DNA from: JANXYY01 sp035530875
GTDB lineage: Bacteria > Actinomycetota > Actinomycetes > Nanopelagicales > Nanopelagicaceae
Length of the DNA: 39,096 nt
Reading direction: 5' to 3'
NCBI GenBank assembly: GCA_035530875.1
Contig: DATKUB010000042.1
Span: 1 to 39,096, forward strand
Part shown: in pieces, positions 32,430-39,096 of the stretch
How the letters are laid out: each line of letters begins with the position of its first letter
How positions within the stretch are numbered: position 1 is the first letter of the stretch
Position numbers and translations under genes: made by a program
Notes under the pieces: model-generated
What the model saw: the letters and a program-made list of their open reading frames with translations, nothing else
The model's database searches: none
What the model was told of the DNA's origin: nothing

Positions 32430-32445
32430 ATACCCCCCAGGGTAT
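32430..32445. promoter_or_regulatory. CsoR/CstR-type operator
   Basis: ATACCCCCCAGGGTAT is an imperfect palindrome with the G/C-tract and ATAC/GTAT ends characteristic of operators bound by CsoR-family tetramers. It lies 22 bases upstream of the first rhodanese ATG and 100 bases from the divergent membrane-protein gene, so binding should block the sulfur operon promoter and could affect both. Confidence 0.85.
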
Positions 32446-32544
32446 ACGGTCAGCGTGGTTCTACCAAATGGGTCAGCGACAGACCGGAATGCGAAGGGGC
32501 AGGCTCAGGTGTGGCAGTGCACGCTCTCGCGTAGCCTCAACTAG

Positions 32545-33111
32545 GTGAACGTGTATCTGTTGGCTGGCCTGGTGGTTTTCTTGGCCAATTTGCTCCCTGC
32601 CTTCGCCCCGCCAACCTGGTCAATTCTGGTTTTCTTTGTACTAAGCAAGCATCCGCAGGCAGTGGCGCTGGTTGTCATTGGGGTTATTGCAGCAGTTGCC
32701 GGACGCGCTCTACTTGCGCTGACCTTCCGGCGATTTCGGCACTGGCTTCCAAAGGGCTACGTCGAGAATGTATCTGCGGCCGGCGAAGCGGTGGCAAAAA
32801 CTCGAGGGCGATCGGTTGCAGTGCTCGCCTTGTTCTTGATCTCACCACTGTCATCAGCTCAACTCTTTGAAGCCGCTGGCCTTATGGCCAAAGTGCGCCT
32901 TCGTCCACTCCTGATTGCCTTTGGCGCCGGAAGAATCGTCAGCTACAGCGTCTACGTGAGCGGTGCGCATGCACTTAGAGAGACCTCGTTGGGCGCCCTT
33001 TTTGAAAAATACCTGACGTCGCCAACCGCCTGGGGGTTGGAAGTGCTGCTGGTGATGGCTTTGATCGCTCTTGGCAACGTGAATTGGGCGAAACTAACTA
33101 AGAAGGAGTAG
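32545..33111 (+). CDS. Small polytopic membrane protein (DedA/SNARE-associated-like)
   Basis: A 188-residue protein with about four or five hydrophobic segments (near residues 2-20, 38-60, 90-110, 120-140 and 160-180). The positions of basic loops and the motif FLISPLSSAQLFEAAGL resemble small VTT/DedA-type membrane proteins, but I cannot place it securely. It starts with GTG and has no clear ribosome-binding site, so leaderless translation is possible. It is divergent from the CstR-regulated operon and shares its ~135-bp upstream region; a role there is not shown. Confidence 0.65.
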   Translation: MNVYLLAGLVVFLANLLPAFAPPTWSILVFFVLSKHPQAVALVVIGVIAAVAGRALLALTFRRFRHWLPKGYVENVSAAGEAVAKTRGRSVAVLALFLISPLSSAQLFEAAGLMAKVRLRPLLIAFGAGRIVSYSVYVSGAHALRETSLGALFEKYLTSPTAWGLEVLLVMALIALGNVNWAKLTKKE

Positions 33112-33114
33112 GTC

Positions 33115-33156
33115 GTGCGGCGCGATTGGTGGGCGGCGCTTAAGGAAGAGTTTTGA
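33115..33156 (+). CDS. Possible 13-residue peptide with ideal ribosome-binding site
   Basis: AAGGAG (33103-33108), six bases, then GTG begins an open frame encoding MRRDWWAALKEEF and a stop. It starts 3 bases after the membrane-protein stop, and its end overlaps bldC on the other strand by 17 bp. The purine run is also the last codons of the preceding gene, so the ribosome-binding site could be chance. Confidence 0.3.
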   Translation: MRRDWWAALKEEF

Positions 33157-33325
33157 GAAGCGACTTGACCTCTGACTCGCGATAGCGCCGGTGACCGCCG
33201 AGGGTGCGGATCGAGGTAAGTTTGCCCGCCTTAGCCCAGCGCGTCACAGTCTTTGGATCTACCCGGAACATGCTGGCCACTTCGGCTGGGGTTAGGAGCG
33301 GTTCAGCGTCGTTCTGACGTTGCAT
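33140..33325 (-). CDS. bldC: BldC-family MerR-like transcriptional regulator
   Basis: A 61-residue DNA-binding protein: LLTPAEVASMFRVDPKTVTRWAKAGKL (helix-turn-helix), then RTLGGHRRYRESEV (wing). This is close to Streptomyces BldC, which controls development and binds head-to-tail on DNA. GGAAGG precedes the ATG. It lies downstream of the purine cluster in the same direction, as in other Actinobacteria, but separated by 170 bases, so it probably has its own promoter. Convergent with the small membrane protein. Confidence 0.95.
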   Translation of the reverse strand: MQRQNDAEPLLTPAEVASMFRVDPKTVTRWAKAGKLTSIRTLGGHRRYRESEVKSLLKTLP

Positions 33326-33495
33326 TATCTCATTCCTTCCAGCCTTATGTCCGTTTAGTCCGTTGCGCGACTAGAAAAGTATGGGTCGCTGACACCTCCA
33401 CCACAAGGGGTTTAGCCGACTAATTCAGCATTTTCTCACCATTTTGGTCCGATCTACGCCTTTGCGCAGGTCTTCTGCCTCAGCCACGCGCCATT

Positions 33496-34302
33496 TCACA
33501 TGGCATTTTCGTAGGCCGCAACTGCCCGCCACCGCCCAACAAGGCTCTCATACCCGCTACCGGCCTGGGCTGGATCACCGGCGGCCAGGCCGGCCAGCGA
33601 CGACCGAATATCTTCCAGACTAGTGTCCTCCTCGATCCCGGAGCCACCGCTAGCCCTAATGCTCTGGTCGAGATAACCCGCCAGTCCACCGTAATCACAT
33701 TCAACAATCGAATGCGGATCGAAAGACTCTAACCAGTCAGTCAATTCCTCTAGTTCATCGGCTACCTGCCCGGGACCGAACGCAGCTAACACGGTCTGCA
33801 AAGCGATGCTGGCGCGACGCCTGGCCCCCTCCATTGTTGTGCGCATCCGGATCCAAGGGCCGTTCTTGTCCAGCCCTCGTGCTCGATCTTCAACTGTAAA
33901 TAGTGCAAACCAGCGCGGCGGAATCACCCAGGTCTCGGTGAGAATATGCGGAATATCTCCACTATCTATGACGACGGTCAACGCCTCGTCAGTGCCGCGC
34001 GGAATGAAAAACGGAATAAGCGTTTCAGGAAGTGAATTTCGAAAATCATCAAACGCTTCAATACATCTTGACGTGGTCGACCAAGGCGCAATGAAGATTT
34101 CACCATCTACTTCAAGGGAATATGCCCCATCGGCTTGATGATTTGCTCTCTCGGGCGTCAGAAGTCGCTGCAACGCAAGCACTTGTTCGTCTTGGGAGGT
34201 GGTTGGAACCGCATCTCGGCGCCAACGCTCTCGCTCCGAAGGTGAAAATGAATCTAACGGCTCAAAGACGCGCAGCGATGCGACGTATGGCGTAGGGATC
34301 AC
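33496..34302 (-). CDS. Conserved actinobacterial protein of unknown function between DUF3073 and bldC
   Basis: A 268-residue protein from the GTG that overlaps the DUF3073 stop (GTGA); a TTG at 34317 would add five residues. No membrane or signal segments are seen. Segments such as HILTETWVIPPRWFALFTVEDR and GPWIRMRTTMEGARRRASIALQTVLAAFG look conserved and folded. I know genes of this type at this place in other actinobacterial purine clusters but not their function. Confidence 0.75.
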   Translation of the reverse strand: MIPTPYVASLRVFEPLDSFSPSERERWRRDAVPTTSQDEQVLALQRLLTPERANHQADGAYSLEVDGEIFIAPWSTTSRCIEAFDDFRNSLPETLIPFFIPRGTDEALTVVIDSGDIPHILTETWVIPPRWFALFTVEDRARGLDKNGPWIRMRTTMEGARRRASIALQTVLAAFGPGQVADELEELTDWLESFDPHSIVECDYGGLAGYLDQSIRASGGSGIEEDTSLEDIRSSLAGLAAGDPAQAGSGYESLVGRWRAVAAYENAM

Positions 34303-34478
34303 GCCCTCGGGCGCCAATTCCCCTCGGCATACGGATCGTCCTCATCGACACCCTCGCTATTGGGGTCGACTTCACCGTGAAGCTCGCGCGCGAGACGCTC
34401 AAGATCCGTCTCGGGCGCGTGGTACTTCAACTCGCGCGCGACTTTCGTCTGCTTAGCCTTTGCACGGCCGCGCCCCAT
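34299..34478 (-). CDS. DUF3073 family protein
   Basis: A 59-residue protein starting MGRGRAKAKQTKVARELKY and ending in an acidic C-terminus (EGVDEDDPYAEGNW). This matches DUF3073, a small actinobacterial family of unknown function regularly found next to purM. The ATG chosen is 76 bases after the purM stop; the open frame continues upstream but without family sequence. It overlaps the next gene by 4 bases. Confidence 0.9.
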   Translation of the reverse strand: MGRGRAKAKQTKVARELKYHAPETDLERLARELHGEVDPNSEGVDEDDPYAEGNWRPRA

Positions 34479-34554
34479 GGCGTCGACCCCCTCTAGACAC
34501 GTGGCTGGAGGACAAGCCCCCAGGCGGTTGGATCTAATCTTCTGGAGGCCAAGA

Positions 34555-35619
34555 TTACTGGTTTCGGTAGCCGCCCACCAACGCGGCGCTACCGGGCCCT
34601 TCCAATGTGCCAATCTCACCGGCTACAAAAGCCCGCTGTCCGCGCTCGGCCAGGACCGCTAGCGCTCGATCCGCGCCAGCTGGATCCACCAACGCGACCA
34701 TCCCGACGCCGACATTGAGCGTCCGCTCCAGTTCGTCGTGGGCCAGCTTCCCGGCCTCAGCCAGCAATTTAAAGATGGCAGGCAATTCCCAGGATGACCG
34801 ATCGATGACGGCATGAAGTCCGCTTGGAATTACTCGAGCGAGGTTTGCACCCAGGCCGCCACCGGTTATGTGAGCCATGGCGTGAACCTTGGCCCCTGAG
34901 TCCTTCGCGAGCGCCAGCGCATCGAGGGCGTAAATGCGAGTAGGAATCAATAGTTCCGCGCCTAATGGGCCAGACAACTCCGGGAGTTGATCATCCAGCG
35001 ACCAGCCAGCATGCTTAATTACTTGCCTGATCAATGAGAAGCCGTTGGCATGGACGCCACTACTCGTCATGGCGATTACAACATCGCCAGCACGTACCTG
35101 CTGGGAGCCGAGCAGTTGGTCCTCCTCAACCACTCCAGTCGCCGCTCCAGCCAAATCAAACTCATCGGGTTCAAGCAAACCTGGGTGCTCAGCGGTTTCG
35201 CCACCGATTAGCGCAGTACCCGCCAAAGCGCAGCCGCGAGCAATACCGGCGACGATCATGGCGACCTTTTCCGGAATAACTTTCCCGATCGCGATGTAAT
35301 CGGTCATGAACAGTGGTTCAGCGCCGCACACGACTAAGTCGTCGACAACCATTGCGACCAAGTCCTCGCCGATGGTTCCAAACTCTGACATCTGACGAGC
35401 TATCTCGACCTTAGTTCCCACGCCGTCCGTAGAGGTGGCTAGGAGAGGCTTCCGATAATTTTTTAGCGAAGAGGCATCAAAGAGGCCAGCAAATCCGCCA
35501 ATGCCGCCAACCACTTCTGGGCGTTGAGCAAGCCTTATCGATGCCTTCATTAACTCGACTGCCCGATCTCCGGCTTCTATGTCGACTCCCGAAGCAGTGT
35601 ACGAAATTCGATTGGTCAC
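34555..35619 (-). CDS. purM: Phosphoribosylformylglycinamidine cyclo-ligase (AIR synthetase)
   Basis: PurM closes the imidazole ring: FGAM plus ATP gives AIR, step 5 of purine synthesis. The 354-residue protein shows STDGVGTKVEIA, the family core VAMVVDDLVVCGAEPLFMTD, then LIGGETAEHPG and TSSGVHANGFSLIR. Length is normal. The start overlaps the purF stop by 4 bases, so translation is coupled. Confidence 0.97.
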   Translation of the reverse strand: MTNRISYTASGVDIEAGDRAVELMKASIRLAQRPEVVGGIGGFAGLFDASSLKNYRKPLLATSTDGVGTKVEIARQMSEFGTIGEDLVAMVVDDLVVCGAEPLFMTDYIAIGKVIPEKVAMIVAGIARGCALAGTALIGGETAEHPGLLEPDEFDLAGAATGVVEEDQLLGSQQVRAGDVVIAMTSSGVHANGFSLIRQVIKHAGWSLDDQLPELSGPLGAELLIPTRIYALDALALAKDSGAKVHAMAHITGGGLGANLARVIPSGLHAVIDRSSWELPAIFKLLAEAGKLAHDELERTLNVGVGMVALVDPAGADRALAVLAERGQRAFVAGEIGTLEGPGSAALVGGYRNQ

Positions 35620-37070
35620 GACTTGGTCTCCAGAATGAATTTACTCATAGCTCGCGGATCAGAAAGTGGCACCGGATATTCGCCGTCAAAACATGCGCGG
35701 CATAGATTGTCTTTTGCGATTGTGGTTGCCGCTATCAATCCCTCAAGCGATACGTAGCCAAGCGAGTCGGCACCTATGGACCGACAAATTTCGGCCACTT
35801 CCAAACCGTTTGCAATCAACTCAGCACGGGTTGCAAAATCTATCCCGTAGAAGCAAGGCCATTTCACGGGCGGACTGGAGATTCGAACATGGACTTCAGC
35901 TGCCCCGGCTTCGCGCAACATCCGAACGATCGCCCGTTGGGTATTCCCGCGAACAATCGAATCATCGACAACGACCAGTTTCTTGCCCGCCACGATGTCT
36001 CGAAGTGGGTTGAGCTTCAACCGGATTCCAAGTTCGCGAATTGTCTGACTTGGCTCGATAAAAGTCCGTCCTACGTATGAGTTTTTTACCAGCCCAATTC
36101 CAAATGGGATGCCAGATTGACGCGCATAGCCAACAGCCGCTGGAGTCCCTGACTCCGGCACTGGAATAACCATGTCGGCTTCGGCTGGAAACTCGATTGC
36201 AAGACGTTCCCCGACCGCCACTCTCGTCGCATGAATTTCTCGACCAGCTATCGATGTGTCGGGTCTTGCTAAATAGACATACTCAAAAAGGCAGCCCTTT
36301 GGAACTGGGTCCGCCCATCTCTGCGAACGCAATCCGCTCTCGTCCACGGTGATGAACTCACCGGGTTCAACTTCCCTGACGAAACTGGCACCGACAATAT
36401 CAAGTGCTGCAGTTTCGCTAGCGATAACCCAACCGCGAGCAAGACGACCAATCACCAGAGGACGGATCCCATGACGATCACGGGCAGCATAAAGACTAGT
36501 TTCATCCATAAATACCAATGAGAAAGCGCCCTCGAGGAGAGGGAGAACTTCAATCGCACTCGCCTCGACACTTCTATGTGGGCTCCCAGCAAGCAGCGCC
36601 GTCATAATCTCCGTGTCGGTTGTTATTTCGCCACTTAGCTCAAGCCCCTCTTTGGTTGCTCGCTCTGCTAAATCCCCGGTATTAGTCAGGTTTCCATTGT
36701 GCGCGAGTGCCAATGAACCCTCGTTAGTGGCTCGCAAAGTTGGCTGGGCATTGTCCCAAACACTAGATCCGGTAGTTGAGTATCTGCAGTGGCCAATTGC
36801 TAGATGTCCCTTCAGCGTAGCCAGATCACTTTCGCTGAAGACTTGAGAAACCAGACCCATATCTTTGAAGACCAGGATTCGTTCACCGCTGCTAGCGGCG
36901 ATACCGGCCGATTCTTGGCCGCGGTGTTGAAGTGCATACAGTCCATAAAAAGTGAGCTTTGCGGCTTCCTCGCCAGGGGCCCAGACTCCAAATACTCCAC
37001 AAGCGTCCTGAGGGCCTTTTTCGCCGTTTAGTAAGTCGTGATTTAACCGTCCATCGCCGCGCTTACCCAT
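35616..37070 (-). CDS. purF: Amidophosphoribosyltransferase
   Basis: PurF makes phosphoribosylamine from PRPP and glutamine, the committed step of purine synthesis. The 484-residue protein has a short propeptide, then the nucleophile Cys24 in DACGVFGVW. Other motifs are YALQHRGQESAGI and the PRPP motif VVDDSIVRGNT. Cys residues in KGCLFEY, PCFYGID and LCRACFDGE match the [4Fe-4S]-containing Bacillus-type enzyme. It lies 13 bases downstream of the sterol-carrier-like gene. Confidence 0.97.
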   Translation of the reverse strand: MGKRGDGRLNHDLLNGEKGPQDACGVFGVWAPGEEAAKLTFYGLYALQHRGQESAGIAASSGERILVFKDMGLVSQVFSESDLATLKGHLAIGHCRYSTTGSSVWDNAQPTLRATNEGSLALAHNGNLTNTGDLAERATKEGLELSGEITTDTEIMTALLAGSPHRSVEASAIEVLPLLEGAFSLVFMDETSLYAARDRHGIRPLVIGRLARGWVIASETAALDIVGASFVREVEPGEFITVDESGLRSQRWADPVPKGCLFEYVYLARPDTSIAGREIHATRVAVGERLAIEFPAEADMVIPVPESGTPAAVGYARQSGIPFGIGLVKNSYVGRTFIEPSQTIRELGIRLKLNPLRDIVAGKKLVVVDDSIVRGNTQRAIVRMLREAGAAEVHVRISSPPVKWPCFYGIDFATRAELIANGLEVAEICRSIGADSLGYVSLEGLIAATTIAKDNLCRACFDGEYPVPLSDPRAMSKFILETKS

Positions 37071-37083
37071 AGTCGAATCCTAC

Positions 37084-37371
37084 TTAAAGTGGAAGGTACT
37101 GATGCAGATCTGCGCGAGCGCCGCTTGCCCGCACCTGACCACTTGCTACTGCCTGATCCCAAGCCGTGGTTCCTGAAGCCAATGCCAGCCAAGTTTCTGC
37201 GTTCATTTCGACAAGATTCGGTGGGGTGCCCCTGGTGTGTCGCGGCCCTGATCCGCACTGGATGGCGGCATACGGGGGAACCCGAACCTCAATGGCCTTC
37301 CCTGGCGCCTTGGCAGCTAGTTGGGCCAGAGTCTGTTTCACCGCCGCCAGAGTTGCACCATCACGCCCCAT
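37084..37371 (-). CDS. Sterol-carrier-family small protein in the purine cluster
   Basis: A 95-residue protein, MGRDGATLAAVKQTLAQLAAKAPGKAIEVRVPPYAAIQC, then PPNLVEMNAETWLALASG and GQVRASGARADLHQYLPL. This matches the small actinobacterial 'bacterial SCP orthologue' family usually found between purL and purF. The role is unknown; the fold suggests hydrophobic ligand binding. It starts 3 bases after the purL stop and ends 13 bases before purF. Confidence 0.88.
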   Translation of the reverse strand: MGRDGATLAAVKQTLAQLAAKAPGKAIEVRVPPYAAIQCGSGPRHTRGTPPNLVEMNAETWLALASGTTAWDQAVASGQVRASGARADLHQYLPL

Positions 37372-37374
37372 GGC

Positions 37375-39096
37375 TCAGCGGGCACCGGCGAAAAGTTTCG
37401 GGATGGTGCCTTGGTGAGCGGAGGCGAGTTGGTTGAGGGAAATTTCGAACTGGCCAGCGACTTTTAGAATTGACCCGCCTGTGACGCCTAGCCGCGATAC
37501 CGGGATCTGCTCTCCTTCGGCCAGAGCCAGGAACTCTTCACTCATTGAATCTTCCACAGCGACCAGCACCCGGCCAGGGGTTTCACTGAAAAGGCCGATG
37601 AATTGGTCACCGTCGAGTGAAATCTCGGCACCAACCATCTTTTCCATCGTCATTTCCGCCAATGAAATCGCCAGCCCACCACTGCTGAGATCGTGCGCTG
37701 CCGAAACCAAATGTCGGCTGCTCGCTTCGACTAGCACATTGGCCAACCGACGCTCGTGGTCAAGATCGACCCGCGGTGGCATCCCGCCCAGGTGTTCGTG
37801 GAGATTGGCCCATTCGCTACCGGCAAAGTCATTCGCTGTCTGGCCGAGCAGATAAATCCCAAGTCCCGGTCGATTGAATGCCATGGGCGTTCGATCCGCA
37901 ACATTGGCAATGACACCAAGTACGCCGACCACCGGGGTTGGCAAGATGGCGACCTTTCCGGTCTGGTTGTAGAAAGAGACATTGCCCCCGGTAACCGGCA
38001 AGCCCAACTCAAGACAGGCGTCAGCAAGGCCCGTTACTGCACGTTCGAACTGCCACATAACGCCAGGATCCTCCGGGGATCCAAAGTTAAGGCAGTTAGT
38101 TACTGCCAACGGCCGCGCCCCGGAAGTCGCGACATTTCGATAGGACTCGGCCAGCGCTAATCGCGTGCCTTCATAAGGGTCGAGGCGACACCAACGAGCA
38201 TTCGCGTCAGTGGAAAGCGCAACTCCGAGCCCGGTTGCCTCATCGATTCGGATCATTCCAGAATCTTCTGGCTGGGCGAGGACGGTATTTCCTTGAACAT
38301 ACTTGTCGTATTGGTCGGTCACCCATGATTTGTCGGCCAGGTTCGGAGATGAAATCAGATCAAGAAGAGTCTGCCTAAGTTCGCCGCCGCCCTTTGGGCG
38401 TTGAATCGATGTTGGCTCGTTTCCCTGCAGCACTTTCTGCTCGGCAGGCTCGATGAATGGTCGTTCATACACTGGACCTTCGTGGGCAACTGTCCGCGGA
38501 AGTACATCAACAATAATTTCGTTTTCCCACTCGATGGTAAGCCGCGTTGAATCATTCACTTCACCGATGACGGTGGCGGTGACATCCCACTTGGCACAGA
38601 GTTCAAGAAAGCGTTCGATCTTTGAAGGTTCGACAATCGCGCACATGCGTTCTTGAGATTCACTCATCAGGATTTCTTCTGGAGCAAGGCTTGGATCTCG
38701 TAGTGGCACTCGATCCAAAACCACGTGCATGCCGCCAGTCCCAGCCGAAGCTAATTCGCTAGTGGCACAGGACAGGCCAGCAGCGCCAAGATCCTGAATG
38801 CCGATAACGAGGTCTTCGGCAAAAATCTCAAGGCAACATTCGATTAGTACCTTCTCAGTAAACGGATCTCCCACTTGCACACTTGGACGTTTGGATGGAT
38901 GAGTAGCGTCGAAAGATTCACTGGCCAAGATACTGGCGCCGCCAATTCCATCGCCTCCGGTTTTGGCGCCGAAAAGCACTACGAGATTTCCGTTTCCTGA
39001 CGCCTTAGCCAGCTTGATGTCTTCGTGGCGCATCACTCCGACACAGAGAGCATTAACCAGCGGGTTTCCTGCATAGGATTCATCGAATACTAATTC
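37375..39096 (-). CDS. purL: Phosphoribosylformylglycinamidine synthase subunit II, partial (5' end beyond window)
   Basis: PurL makes FGAM from FGAR, glutamine and ATP. The frame is open to the right edge, where ELVFDESYAGNPLVNAL and CVGVMRHEDIK are readable. The visible 573 residues cover most of a small-type PurL. Motifs include VVLFGAKTGGDGIGGAS, VQVGDPFTEKVLIE, IQDLGAAGLSCA and, late, SAAHDLSSGGLAISLAEM. Small PurL works with PurQ and PurS, which should be encoded upstream, beyond the window. Confidence 0.97.
   Translation of the reverse strand, partial: ELVFDESYAGNPLVNALCVGVMRHEDIKLAKASGNGNLVVLFGAKTGGDGIGGASILASESFDATHPSKRPSVQVGDPFTEKVLIECCLEIFAEDLVIGIQDLGAAGLSCATSELASAGTGGMHVVLDRVPLRDPSLAPEEILMSESQERMCAIVEPSKIERFLELCAKWDVTATVIGEVNDSTRLTIEWENEIIVDVLPRTVAHEGPVYERPFIEPAEQKVLQGNEPTSIQRPKGGGELRQTLLDLISSPNLADKSWVTDQYDKYVQGNTVLAQPEDSGMIRIDEATGLGVALSTDANARWCRLDPYEGTRLALAESYRNVATSGARPLAVTNCLNFGSPEDPGVMWQFERAVTGLADACLELGLPVTGGNVSFYNQTGKVAILPTPVVGVLGVIANVADRTPMAFNRPGLGIYLLGQTANDFAGSEWANLHEHLGGMPPRVDLDHERRLANVLVEASSRHLVSAAHDLSSGGLAISLAEMTMEKMVGAEISLDGDQFIGLFSETPGRVLVAVEDSMSEEFLALAEGEQIPVSRLGVTGGSILKVAGQFEISLNQLASAHQGTIPKLFAGAR

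Overview
The window looks like a chromosomal segment of an actinobacterium of moderate GC content. The best evidence is the right end, read right to left: purL, a sterol-carrier-like gene, purF, purM, a DUF3073 gene, a conserved gene of unknown function, then bldC. This order is characteristic of Actinobacteria. A DUF5302-type protein and a cydABDC operon agree with that. The modest GC content suggests a small-genome, possibly aquatic lineage, but that is inference.

Bases 1-15431 form an accessory island. A diverged repeat of about 260 bp lies in direct orientation at both ends (4-264 and 15172-15431). Between the copies are a complete type I restriction-modification operon (hsdM-hsdS-hsdR), a Schlafen AlbA_2-domain protein, and a large protein with an Mrr-like nuclease N-terminus. 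These are followed by an AbrB/MazE-like protein with a perfect 21-bp inverted repeat upstream, and a helix-turn-helix gene coupled to an unknown partner that resembles a toxin-antitoxin pair. A small Cys-rich protein comes next. The island ends with a transposon-like unit: a tyrosine-recombinase-like protein without visible catalytic residues, coupled to a DDE transposase split by a +1 frame change. It reads as a defence and mobility island.

Bases 15432-20600 encode surface or secreted functions. A secreted protein of unknown function (15599-16843) is followed by a decayed partial copy of itself. Facing it is a three-gene operon on the minus strand: a secreted collagen-like protein with 85 uninterrupted Gly-X-Y triplets, a membrane-anchored extracellular protein, and a protein with the layout of a SipW-type signal peptidase but no recognisable catalytic residues. 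I consider this operon the best candidate for an undescribed system.

Bases 20608-29005 hold a DUF3105 lipoprotein, a GMC (cholesterol-oxidase-like) flavoprotein, DUF5302 and the cydA-cydB-cydD-cydC operon for cytochrome bd oxidase. Convergent with it (28975-32408, minus strand) is a tightly overlapping operon: rhodanese, a CsoR-family regulator of the CstR (persulfide-sensing) type, a rhodanese lipoprotein, a methyltransferase, and a CoA-disulfide-reductase/rhodanese fusion. A textbook CsoR/CstR operator sits just upstream. The likely role is sulfide or persulfide handling, next to an oxidase class known for sulfide tolerance.

Bases 32545-39096 hold a small membrane protein, bldC and the purine cluster; purL runs off the right edge. 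Start codons were chosen from ribosome-binding sites and overlaps, and several differ from the longest possible reading frame. No tRNA, rRNA or CRISPR array was recognised.
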